Assembly (NCBI GenBank): GCA_013695265.1
Contig: JACDAU010000405.1
Coordinates: 1 to 7,786, forward strand
DNA length: 7,786 nucleotides
From: Chloroflexia bacterium
GTDB taxonomy: Bacteria; Chloroflexota; Chloroflexia; Thermobaculales; Thermobaculaceae
Reading direction: 5' to 3'
Shown here: positions 1 to 6,896 of the stretch, in pieces
How positions within the stretch are numbered: the first letter of the stretch is position 1
Layout of the letters: each line of letters starts with the position of its first letter
Notes under the pieces: generated by a model
Told to the model about the DNA's origin: nothing
Seen by the model: only the letters and a program-made list of their open reading frames with translations
The model's database searches: none
Program-made: the position numbers and the translations under genes

Positions 1-237
1 GCGTACTCTCCCCGGAGCCTGGGGCACCTTGTGTTGCTCGGACGCCACGCCGGCGTCGCCCACATTGGACCCTTGACGTTCACCGGGCTGCCGGCATGGC
101 TGCTCTGGCATGCGTACTATCTGTCGCACATTCCAAGTTGGCGCAACCGCATCTTCCTCCTCACAGGCTGGTTGCTCGCCGCCCTCACCGGCCGCGAGAC
201 GTCCCAGCTTCGGCTCGATGCTGGGCGGCGCGAGTGA
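1..237 (+). CDS. ndh: Type II NADH dehydrogenase (NDH-2), C-terminal fragment
   Basis: The reading frame is open from the first base, so the gene begins upstream; 78 codons and a TGA stop (235-237) are visible. The piece reads LGRHAGVAHIGPLTFTG, then PAWLLWHAYYL, then a WRNRI segment and a final hydrophobic stretch ending in GRETSQLRLD. This order (LGR-x-x-x-V, a small-residue/FTG turn, AWLLW, RNR, amphipathic tail) is characteristic of the C-terminal membrane-anchoring region of the single-subunit, non-proton-pumping NADH:quinone oxidoreductases of the pyridine nucleotide-disulphide oxidoreductase family. In the family, the FAD and NADH Rossmann domains lie upstream of this part, so they cannot be checked here. 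The protein should sit on the cytoplasmic face of the membrane and pass electrons from NADH to quinone. A related sulfide:quinone-type reductase is less likely because of the AWLLW...RNR signature. Confidence 0.75.
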   Translation, partial: AYSPRSLGHLVLLGRHAGVAHIGPLTFTGLPAWLLWHAYYLSHIPSWRNRIFLLTGWLLAALTGRETSQLRLDAGRRE

Positions 238-256
238 GGCGAGTGATGAAAGACAT

Positions 257-391
257 GTAATGAGCAATGAGGGTGGATGTGCACATGTCATCGTGCATCG
301 GGATACCACAGGAAAGTGGACACTGGTGGGCGATCAGTTGAACGCCGTTACAGCGCAGACCTCAGGACCGCGTCCATAACTCATTGCTTAC
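257..391. repeat. Inverted pair of short heptad-type repeats, no gene inside
   Basis: The left end is GTAATGAGCAATGAG (257-271), two copies of the heptamer YAATGAG. The right end is CTCATTGCTTAC (380-391), whose reverse complement GTAAGCAATGAG equals the left end with three bases missing. The two face each other across 108 bp that hold no convincing reading frame. Heptameric short tandem repeats of this kind (STRR sequences) are known from intergenic regions of cyanobacteria; the likeness here is my inference from period and position. The rest of the 343-bp gap (238-580) carries the secD promoter and leader hairpin; I see no terminator with a T-run after the NDH-2 gene. Confidence 0.4.
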
Positions 392-465
392 TGCACGGTG
401 TGGTGGTGCCAGCAAGGTGCCCATACAGAGACACCGGTCGCGGTCTGCCCCGCGCGCCGTTCGGT

Positions 466-495
466 TTGACACGCGCGCGCGCGTCTCCCTATAAT
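466..495 (+). promoter_or_regulatory. Consensus sigma-70 type promoter of secDF
   Basis: TTGACA (466-471) and TATAAT (490-495) both match the housekeeping -35 and -10 consensus at 6 of 6 positions, with an 18-bp spacer. Transcription is expected to start near 502, giving a leader of about 79 nt before the secD ATG. The spacer begins with (CG)6 (472-483), making the 14-bp palindrome ACGCGCGCGCGCGT at 471-484. Alternating CG of this sort can flip to left-handed Z-DNA under negative supercoiling, so promoter output could be supercoiling-sensitive; that effect is inference. Confidence 0.8.
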
Positions 496-518
496 CAGGC
501 GTCAGACCAGATCGCTCG

Positions 519-555
519 GCAGCAACGGCGGAGGGGAATCCTCCGCCGTTGCTGC
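519..555 (+). promoter_or_regulatory. Perfect 16-bp stem-loop in the secD leader
   Basis: GCAGCAACGGCGGAGG (519-534) pairs without a mismatch to CCTCCGCCGTTGCTGC (540-555) around the loop GGAAT. It lies about 17 to 53 nt after the predicted transcription start and ends 15 nt before the ribosome binding site AGGAG (571-575), so the site itself stays free. No T-run follows, so it is not a classic intrinsic terminator. It could stabilise the mRNA 5' end, bind a regulator, or be part of an attenuator. The structure is directly seen; the role is unknown. Confidence 0.7.
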
Positions 556-580
556 GATTGCAAGCCGCTCAGGAGCCCCT

Positions 581-2089
581 ATGCGCCGTTCAACTGGCAT
601 TGTTCTCCTCCTCATCGCCCTGCTTACCTTGTTCTCCGCGTACGTTGCCTGGCCAGGGAGCAGGTCAGTACTCGGCAAGGAAGCGCAGGTCGTGCGTGGG
701 CTGGACCTGCAAGGCGGCTTGCAGGTGCTCCTCAAGGCCCGTCCCGGCGCGCTCGACAGCCTGCCCGAGGGCAAGAATCCCGCTGAGGCGATGAACGACG
801 CCCGACAAATCATCGAGCAGCGCGTGAACGGCCTCGGCGTCTCGGAGCCTGTCGTTCAGCGGCAGGGGGCGGACCGCATTGTTGTCGAGCTGCCGGGGGT
901 GAAGGATCCAGAGCAGGCCATCAAGACCTTCCAGGGCACTGGCCTGCTGGAGTTCGTCGATGCCGGTGACACCGCACTACAGCCCGACACCGTCGTGAAC
1001 ACCAGCCTGGGCGCAACGGGACAGCAAGGCAGTGCCTCGCCCAATGCGACAGCAGGCACCGGGAGCACCCCAGCCAGCACAGCGCAGGCAGGAGCAACGG
1101 CAACCGCCCCGACGCCCGTCGCGACAACCGCCGCTCCAGCGCCCCAAGGGCCGACATACCAGACGATCATGACGGGCTCGGACATCAGCAGCGCGAGCAT
1201 TGGCTTCAACCCCGATACACGTGAGCCGCTCGTCCAGTTCAAGCTCACGGGCGACGGTGCCAACAAGTTTGGCGCGTTCACGACGAACAACGTGCAGAAG
1301 TACCTGGCAATCGTGCTTGACAAGCGCGTCGTCAGCTCGCCTCAGATCCAGCAGCCCATCACTGGCGGTGACGGGCAGATCACTGGCGTTAGCCGCGCGG
1401 AGGCGGAGACACTCGCAATCCAGCTCCGCTATGGCTCGTTGCCCGTTCCCCTCACCATCGACAGCTCCAGCACCGTGGGCGCGACGCTCGGGCAGGACTC
1501 CGTGGATCGAAGCATCACCGCAGGCACGATCGGTGTGATCGCGGTAGGCATCTTCATGATCCTGTACTACCGGCTGCCCGGCGTCGTATCCGTCGTCGCG
1601 CTCGCTATTTACTCTGTGATCGTGTTCGCCTTGTTCAAGCTTATTCCGGTCACGCTAACGCTCGCCGGTATCGCGGGCTTCGTGCTATCGATCGGCATGG
1701 CGGTCGACGCGAACGTGCTTATCTTCGCACGTATGAAAGAGGAGCTTCGGCGTGGACGCAGTCTGCTTCAGGCGGTGGATGCTGGCTTTCGGAACGCGTG
1801 GCCGTCGATTCGGGACTCGAACGTCTCCACCCTGATCACGTGCGCGATCCTGGTCTGGTTTGGCTCGACGTTCGGCGCGAGCATCATCCGCGGCTTTGCG
1901 TTCACTCTCGCGATCGGCGTGCTGGTCAGCATGTTCACCGCTATCGTGGTCACCCGTTCGCTGTTGCGCGTCGTGGTCAGCTTTCCTGCGGTGCGACATA
2001 TCTGGCTGTGGGGGGTCGAGCGCGACGAGGCGGCCAGCGCCGCGCCACCACGTACTGGCCCGAGCCTGAGCAGCACCAGGGCACGCTAG
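581..2089 (+). CDS. secD: Protein translocase subunit SecD
   Basis: SecD is the larger half of SecDF, an RND-family membrane complex that uses the proton motive force to help SecYEG-exported proteins cross and leave the membrane. The 502-residue protein has an N-terminal membrane segment (about 7-25), the canonical GLDLQGG motif (40-46), a periplasmic P1 region (about 47-305), and a five-helix bundle. The fourth membrane segment holds GMAVDANVLIF with Asp376, which aligns with the proton-path aspartate of Thermus SecDF (Asp340). A following AWPSIRDSNVSTLIT motif (406-420) is also family-typical. The odd part is a low-complexity Ala/Thr/Pro/Ser/Gly insert at about 144-189 in P1. The ATG start is supported by AGGAG five bases upstream (571-575) and by TM1 starting right after it. 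secF follows after 63 bp and is probably cotranscribed from the promoter at 466-495. yajC, often upstream, is not here. Confidence 0.96.
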   Translation: MRRSTGIVLLLIALLTLFSAYVAWPGSRSVLGKEAQVVRGLDLQGGLQVLLKARPGALDSLPEGKNPAEAMNDARQIIEQRVNGLGVSEPVVQRQGADRIVVELPGVKDPEQAIKTFQGTGLLEFVDAGDTALQPDTVVNTSLGATGQQGSASPNATAGTGSTPASTAQAGATATAPTPVATTAAPAPQGPTYQTIMTGSDISSASIGFNPDTREPLVQFKLTGDGANKFGAFTTNNVQKYLAIVLDKRVVSSPQIQQPITGGDGQITGVSRAEAETLAIQLRYGSLPVPLTIDSSSTVGATLGQDSVDRSITAGTIGVIAVGIFMILYYRLPGVVSVVALAIYSVIVFALFKLIPVTLTLAGIAGFVLSIGMAVDANVLIFARMKEELRRGRSLLQAVDAGFRNAWPSIRDSNVSTLITCAILVWFGSTFGASIIRGFAFTLAIGVLVSMFTAIVVTRSLLRVVVSFPAVRHIWLWGVERDEAASAAPPRTGPSLSSTRAR

Positions 2090-2152
2090 CCGGGCGAAGT
2101 ACATGCGCGTGGTGACCGCTCACAGCCCAACACCGGAACAGGAGTTCAACGG

Positions 2153-3112
2153 TTGATTGACATCGTCAAACATCGCTACTGGTTCTTTCTCATCTCGCTG
2201 ATTCTCATCGTGCCCGGAAGCATATACCTGGCGCTGTACGGCCTGCAACGCGGCATCGACTTCACGGGTGGCACGCTGTACCAGGTCTCGTTCGAGCGAC
2301 CGGTGAGCGTGGAGGCGGTGCGGACGGCTCTGCGGACGAACGGCTACGAGAACGCCGCAGTGCAGAGCGCCAATCTGGGCACCACGGAAAGTACGGCGGC
2401 TGGGAACACACGCGGAATCTCGATGCGCCTTCCCGAGGTGCGGGAGAACTCGCCGGAGAAACGCGAACTCGCCGACCTTCTGACCCGGACTTTCGGTCCG
2501 TTCCGGCAGGAGACCTTCGAGACGGTCGGACCGGCTGTGGGCCAGGAGATACAGGACCGCTCCTTTTTGGCCGTCGGTATCACCGCCCTGGGTATCCTCG
2601 CGTATATCGCGTTCGCGTTCCGCAAGGTGCGACACCCGTTTCGATACGGCATCTGCGCGATCGTCGCGATGCTCCACGACGCGCTCCTGGTCGTCGGCGT
2701 GTACGCGATCCTCGGACGACACTTCGGCGTCGAGGTTGACGCCCTTTTCATCACGGCGCTCCTGACCGTCATCGGGTTCTCGGTACACGACACCATCGTA
2801 GTGTTCGACCGCATCCGCGAGAACCAGCTTCGGAGGCCGGGAGAGGGTTTCAGCAGCATCGTCAACTACAGCCTGGTGCAAACGCTCGTCCGCTCAATCA
2901 ACACGAGCCTGACCGTGCTCATTACGCTTTCCGCGTTGTACTTGTTCGGCGGCGTCACGATACGCGACAACTTCGTGCTAGCGCTGCTCATCGGGATCGC
3001 GAGTGGCACCTACAGCTCCATCTTCAACGCGAGTCTTATGCTGGTGGTATGGGAGAACGGCGAGTTCGGCCGCTTGTTCGGCAGGCGGCGAGCGCAGACC
3101 GCGACGAGCTAA
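2153..3112 (+). CDS. secF: Protein translocase subunit SecF
   Basis: SecF pairs with SecD in the membrane. The 319-residue protein has an N-terminal membrane helix (about 9-31), the GIDFTGG motif (34-40), a short periplasmic P4 domain (about 41-130), and five further membrane segments. GFSVHDTIVVFDRIREN carries Asp213, and RSINTSLT carries Arg247; these align with Asp637 and Arg671 of Thermus SecDF, both needed for proton coupling. Length is normal for the family. The start is a TTG, chosen because AGGAG (2140-2144) lies eight bases before it and the first helix begins at residue 9; no in-frame ATG gives a better N-terminus. The 63-bp gap to secD suggests one transcript. A 17-codon reading frame (2103-2156) overlaps the TTG by its stop codon and could couple translation, which is unproven. 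Confidence 0.95.
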   Translation: MIDIVKHRYWFFLISLILIVPGSIYLALYGLQRGIDFTGGTLYQVSFERPVSVEAVRTALRTNGYENAAVQSANLGTTESTAAGNTRGISMRLPEVRENSPEKRELADLLTRTFGPFRQETFETVGPAVGQEIQDRSFLAVGITALGILAYIAFAFRKVRHPFRYGICAIVAMLHDALLVVGVYAILGRHFGVEVDALFITALLTVIGFSVHDTIVVFDRIRENQLRRPGEGFSSIVNYSLVQTLVRSINTSLTVLITLSALYLFGGVTIRDNFVLALLIGIASGTYSSIFNASLMLVVWENGEFGRLFGRRRAQTATS

Positions 3113-3217
3113 CATGCCCTTGCCACCGGAAGTCAACGGGCGCACGTCACGGTATGGAGTCCACCGGACGCGCGTCCTTGGTGTGCCTGGCATCGAAACA
3201 GCAGGGGGCTGGTCCTA

Positions 3218-3226
3218 TGGTAAAAT
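3218..3226 (+). promoter_or_regulatory. Possible extended -10 promoter of hppA
   Basis: TGGTAAAAT (3218-3226) fits an extended -10 element: TG, one base, then TAAAAT (5 of 6 to consensus). No good -35 hexamer lies 16-19 bp upstream, which is common for extended -10 promoters. The start would be near 3233, leaving a leader of about 58 nt. It sits in the 178-bp gap between secF and hppA, whose length fits a separate promoter. No T-run terminator is visible after secF, so read-through from secDF is also possible. Confidence 0.45.
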
Positions 3227-3290
3227 GGGCTCCGCCCGTCATCTTGCGTGTCTAACTGCGCGCTCGATTCGATTCAGATAGAGGAGAGGT

Positions 3291-5411
3291 ATGGACAACG
3301 AATCCCTGTACGCGGTCATTATCTTCGGAAGCGGCATCATCGGCATCTTGTTCGCGCTCGGGATGGCTCGCTACGTCCTCAGCAAGGATACGGGCACCCC
3401 CGAGATGAAGGACATCGCTGATACGATCTACGAGGGTGCGGTGGCGTACCTGAACCGTCAGTACCTTACCATCGGCGCTATTGCCCTCGTCACCGCAGTC
3501 GTGATCGGCGTGCTGATCAGCGCGGTTGGCCTCGGCGAAGATGTGGATATCGACGCCTTCGGCGCTGGCTGGCGCACCTCCCTCGCGTTCCTCGCAGGCG
3601 CGCTGGCGTCCGGTATCTCCGGCTACATCGGGATGATCGTCGCGGTCCGGTCAAACGTCCGCACCGCCGCAGCCGCGCGCCGCAGTCTCGGCGAGGCCCT
3701 CCTGGTGGCCCTCCGCGGCGGTGCGGTTTCCGGCTTCCTGATCGTCGCTCTCTCAATAATGGGCGTGGCGGGGATATTCTACGCGTACGACGGCGCGAAC
3801 GACCCGGCGACCGCATCTCGACTGATCGTCGGCTTCGGTTTCGGCGCGTCGTTCGTCGCTCTCTTCGCGCAACTCGGCGGCGGCATCTACACGAAAGCCG
3901 CGGATGTGGGAGCGGACCTTGTCGGCAAGATAGAGGCCGGCATCCCCGAAGACGACCCGCGCAACGCAGCGGTGATCGCCGACCTCGTAGGCGATAACGT
4001 GGGCGACTGCGCGGGCCGCGGTGCGGACCTGTTCGAGTCGACCGCAGCGGAGAACATCGGCGCGATGATCCTCGGTGCGGCGATATTCAGCGCACTGCCA
4101 GCCGCGACCAGCAACTCCTCCTACATTCTCTTTTCGCTCGTAATCGGTGCGATCGGCCTGCTCGCCTCAATCATCGGCATCCTGAGCGTGCGGCCAGGGG
4201 AGAACCCGAACCCGCTCGCCGCGATGAACCGCGGATTCGCGGTAACCGCACTGCTGAGTGTCGTCGGCCTCGCGTTCGGTGTGGGGTGGATGCTCGACGG
4301 TGAGTGGTGGCTGTTTCTGGCGGGGCTGGTTGGTATCGTCACCGCCATTCTTTTCCTGATCATCACGCAGTATTACACGGCGACGAATTATCGGCCGGTG
4401 CGCAACATCGCGGAGGCCTCGCGTACCGGCCCCGCGACGAACATCATCACCGGACTCTCTATCGGTTTTGAGAACACCGCGATTCCCGCGATCGTGATCT
4501 CGCTCGCGCTCGGTGCCTCGTACTATGCGGGACAACAGGCCGCGCTCACCGCAGACGAGTTTATCAACGGCGTGTACGGCACGGCGGTCGCGACGATGGG
4601 CATGCTGATGAGCGCGGGCTATGTGCTGGCGATGGACGTCTTCGGTCCCATCACCGACAACGCCGGCGGCGTCGTGGAGATGAGCAATCAATCCGACGAG
4701 GTCCGTGCGCGCACGGACGCGCTCGACTCTGTGGGGAACACGACGAAGGCGCTCACGAAAGGGTATGCCATCGGCTCTGCGGCACTCGCGGCGTTCCTGC
4801 TCTTTTCCGCCTACCTCGCCGAAGCGAACCTCCAGAGCGTGGACCTCTCAAAGATACACGTCTTCGTGGGCGGGTTCCTGGGCGCAATGCTCGTCTTTTT
4901 GTTCTCCTCGCTCGCAATCCGCGCGGTGGGCCGGGCGGCTGGCGACATGATCGAGGAGGTGCGGCGTCAGTTCCGCTCCGATCCCGGCATCCTGGCCGGC
5001 ACGGTCCGCCCCGATTACGCGCGCGCAGTGGACATTAGCACCCGTGCGGCGCTGCGCGAGATGATTCTCCCTGGCGCGCTCGCGGTTACGATGCCGGTCG
5101 TCGTCGGCCTCGTGCTGCGCGCGGAAGCGGTCGCCGCGTTTCTGATCGTGGGCACGATGACGGGTATCCTGCTCGCCCTCGTGATGAACAACGGCGGTGG
5201 AGCGTGGGATAACGCGAAGAAACTCATCGAATCGGGCGAGATGCACGACGCCGATGGCAAGGTGCTCGGCAAGGGATCGGACCTGCACGCTGCGGCTGTC
5301 GTTGGCGATACCGTCGGTGACCCGTTTAAGGACACCGCAGGCCCGTCGTTGCACGTGCTCATCAAGCTCCTCGCGACCGTCACGCTCGTGCTCGCTCCAT
5401 TGTTCACCTAA
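3291..5411 (+). CDS. hppA: K+-independent proton-pumping membrane pyrophosphatase
   Basis: This membrane pump hydrolyses pyrophosphate to phosphate and exports protons. It is 706 residues long, normal for the family, and highly hydrophobic throughout (about 16 membrane helices expected). The substrate site is intact: DVGADLVGKIE (Asp205, Asp209, Lys213, Glu215), GDNVGDCAG (234-242), TDNAGG (455-460), and GDTVGDPFKDTAGPS (672-686). GNTTKALTKG places Lys486 and Thr489 where K+-dependent members have Ala and Gly/Ala; together with Cys240 in the GDC motif this marks the K+-independent class, which pumps protons, not sodium. GRGADLFES follows Cys240 where many relatives have GMAADLFE, a mild variation. 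The ATG start has AGGAG (3282-3286) four bases upstream and leads straight into the first helix. It can save PPi energy released by biosynthesis and feed the gradient that SecDF and ATP synthase use. Confidence 0.97.
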   Translation: MDNESLYAVIIFGSGIIGILFALGMARYVLSKDTGTPEMKDIADTIYEGAVAYLNRQYLTIGAIALVTAVVIGVLISAVGLGEDVDIDAFGAGWRTSLAFLAGALASGISGYIGMIVAVRSNVRTAAAARRSLGEALLVALRGGAVSGFLIVALSIMGVAGIFYAYDGANDPATASRLIVGFGFGASFVALFAQLGGGIYTKAADVGADLVGKIEAGIPEDDPRNAAVIADLVGDNVGDCAGRGADLFESTAAENIGAMILGAAIFSALPAATSNSSYILFSLVIGAIGLLASIIGILSVRPGENPNPLAAMNRGFAVTALLSVVGLAFGVGWMLDGEWWLFLAGLVGIVTAILFLIITQYYTATNYRPVRNIAEASRTGPATNIITGLSIGFENTAIPAIVISLALGASYYAGQQAALTADEFINGVYGTAVATMGMLMSAGYVLAMDVFGPITDNAGGVVEMSNQSDEVRARTDALDSVGNTTKALTKGYAIGSAALAAFLLFSAYLAEANLQSVDLSKIHVFVGGFLGAMLVFLFSSLAIRAVGRAAGDMIEEVRRQFRSDPGILAGTVRPDYARAVDISTRAALREMILPGALAVTMPVVVGLVLRAEAVAAFLIVGTMTGILLALVMNNGGGAWDNAKKLIESGEMHDADGKVLGKGSDLHAAAVVGDTVGDPFKDTAGPSLHVLIKLLATVTLVLAPLFT

Positions 5412-5434
5412 ACATCACGGGACCTGTGCGGTCA

Positions 5435-5503
5435 GCACATAGATGTGCATCATGTGATGCAGTTGAGACACGCGCGGGAATAGCTATCGAGAGTCCGTTC
5501 TCG
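5435..5503. promoter_or_regulatory. Cluster of DNA dyads between hppA and the flavoprotein gene
   Basis: The 134-bp gap after hppA holds GCACAT-AG-ATGTGC (5435-5448), which overlaps TGCATCA-TG-TGATGCA (5446-5461), followed by a small hairpin CGAGA-(6)-TCTCG (5488-5503). The first two have a 2-bp centre, which suits a dimeric DNA-binding protein better than an RNA hairpin. A weak promoter-like pair, TTGAGA (5463-5468) and TATCGA (5485-5490), starts just behind the dyads, so an operator overlapping a promoter of the flavoprotein gene is possible. No T-run terminator is visible. All roles here are inference. Confidence 0.3.
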
Positions 5504-5545
5504 TGGGCCCCAGTCATGGCACAGGAAAAAAAGGCGGCATAAGCC

Positions 5546-6859
5546 ATGCATATTGCGATAATCGGCGGAGGCTTCGCCGGGCTCAGTGCGGCGCATGAGC
5601 TGCTCAAGGCCGGGCACGAGGTTACGATCTTCGAGCGGTCACCGTTTCTCGGGGGGCAAGTGGTGACGTTCCCGGTCGGCGAGACCCGCATCGAATTCGC
5701 GTATCACCACCTGTTCACGAGCGACACGATCATCCAGGAGCTTATGGGCGAGCTTGGCATTCTGGATAAGCTGGAGTGGTACCCCTCCAAAGTCGGCTGG
5801 TTTCGGAACGGCACGGTGTATCCGTTCATCACCCCCATGGATCTCCTACGTTTCAGCCCACTGCGCCCCTGGAACCGCGTGCGTCTTGGGCTGGCCGTGC
5901 TCTTTCTCCAGAAGTACGACAACTGGCGGCGCCTGGAAAAGACGACGGCGACCAGGTGGATGCGCCGGTGGGCGGGCAGGAACGCATACGAGCAGGTATG
6001 GCGGCCCCTGATGCGCGGAAAGTTCGGCACGCGGCATGAAGATATCTCCATGGCGTGGCTGTGGGGCAAGATCCACCTGCGCACGACCTCCCGCAAAAAC
6101 ATCAACAAGGAAGTGCTCGGCTACCCCCACGGCAGCTTCTCGATCATCATCGACGCGCTGGAGAAGAGCATCCGCGACCAGGGCGGGACGATCCACCTGG
6201 GTGCTTCCGTCGAGCGGATCCTCGCGGAGCCGGTGGACGGCGGCAACACCCTACGCGCGACCGGCCTGCGCACGGACACGGGAGACCTCCCCTTCGATCG
6301 CGTCATCGCGACGATCCCCTCGAACCGATTCCTGGCGATCGCCCCGCCGATGGGTGAGACGTACGAGTGCAAGTTGCGGGCGGGGCAATATCAGGGGGCC
6401 ATATGCATGCTCCTGACCCTCAAGCACCAGCTCTCTGATACGTACTGGATGAACATCGGTGATGAGGGCGTCCCGTTCGTCGCCCTGATCGAGCAGACGA
6501 ACTTCGTTCCCCGCGAGTGGTATGGGGGGAAGCATCTGCTGTACGTCAGCAACTATCTCTCAACGAGTGACCCCTACTGGGGAAAGACCCAGGAGGAGTT
6601 ACTGGAAGCGTACGAGCCGTATTTGCAGCTCATCAACCCTGCATTCAGCCGGGATTGGATCGAGGACTGCAAGCTCTTCAAAGAGCCGTCCGCGCAGCCA
6701 ATCGTCACCCCCAACTACTCCCCCCTCGTCCCTGCGCTCCAGACGCCCGTCGAACACCTGATCCTCGCGAATACCACCCAGATCTACCCCGAAGACCGTG
6801 GCACCAACTACAGCGTGCGCCTTGGCAGGCAGGCGGCGGATATAGCTGTTCGGTGTTAG
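5546..6859 (+). CDS. FAD-dependent amine-oxidase/protoporphyrinogen-oxidase-like flavoprotein
   Basis: The 437-residue protein starts with a dinucleotide-binding fold, IAIIGGGFAGLSAAHELL, with Gly7, Gly9 and Gly12 of the GxGxxG motif, and an acidic Glu30 ending strand two (VTIFE) that would bind the FAD ribose. A GG turn (FLGGQ, about 34-38) follows, as in the flavin amine oxidase superfamily. The C-terminal FAD-contact segment reads IYPEDRGTNYSVRLGRQAAD. These features match the COG1232-like NAD(P)/FAD-dependent oxidoreductases often labelled protoporphyrinogen oxidase, phytoene desaturase-like or UDP-galactopyranose mutase-like. The substrate cannot be told from sequence, and no heme or carotenoid genes are adjacent. 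No signal peptide or membrane helix is evident, so it is probably cytosolic. The ATG start is supported by the GGAAAAAAAGGCGG purine-rich tract (5524-5537) and by the fold starting at residue 3. The last codons (CGG TGT TAG) lie inside a heptad repeat, so the native C-terminus may have been replaced. Confidence 0.85.
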   Translation: MHIAIIGGGFAGLSAAHELLKAGHEVTIFERSPFLGGQVVTFPVGETRIEFAYHHLFTSDTIIQELMGELGILDKLEWYPSKVGWFRNGTVYPFITPMDLLRFSPLRPWNRVRLGLAVLFLQKYDNWRRLEKTTATRWMRRWAGRNAYEQVWRPLMRGKFGTRHEDISMAWLWGKIHLRTTSRKNINKEVLGYPHGSFSIIIDALEKSIRDQGGTIHLGASVERILAEPVDGGNTLRATGLRTDTGDLPFDRVIATIPSNRFLAIAPPMGETYECKLRAGQYQGAICMLLTLKHQLSDTYWMNIGDEGVPFVALIEQTNFVPREWYGGKHLLYVSNYLSTSDPYWGKTQEELLEAYEPYLQLINPAFSRDWIEDCKLFKEPSAQPIVTPNYSPLVPALQTPVEHLILANTTQIYPEDRGTNYSVRLGRQAADIAVRC

Positions 6860-6866
6860 GTGTTAG
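6852..6866 (+). repeat. Left heptad repeat bounding the four-helix-bundle remnant
   Basis: GGTGTTAGGTGTTAG is two copies of the heptamer GTGTTAG after one G. Its reverse complement matches the sequence at 7263-7277 at 12 of 15 positions, so the pair forms imperfect inverted ends about 425 bp apart. The first TAG in it serves as the stop codon of the flavoprotein gene. Confidence 0.55.
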
Positions 6867-6896
6867 ACGCTTGGCGACCATGCAGGCGGGTGCTTG

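Noticed and set aside
257..391. CRISPR array
   Set aside because: There are only two short inverted units, not several direct repeats with even spacers.
519..555. Intrinsic terminator after the NDH-2 gene
   Set aside because: The stem is strong enough, but no T-run follows and it lies downstream of a consensus promoter close to secD.
277..786. 169-codon open frame spanning the secD promoter and start
   Set aside because: It runs through the promoter, the hairpin and the start of secD, has Arg/Pro-rich composition typical of an off-frame reading of GC-rich DNA, and shows no family motif.
549..794. Possible leader peptide (TTG start in the hairpin) that could act like an arrest peptide for SecDF
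   Set aside because: Its start lies inside the 16-bp stem, it has no proper ribosome binding site, and it merely reads secD in another frame.
3517..3816. Arg-rich antisense frame in hppA, and similar antisense frames at 4167-4691 and 4848-5354
   Set aside because: All are mirror readings of strongly conserved hppA codons, rich in Arg, His and Asp, with no recognisable domain.
5704..6108. Antisense frame in the flavoprotein gene
   Set aside because: The sense strand has clear FAD-protein motifs; the antisense product has no motif or ribosome binding site.
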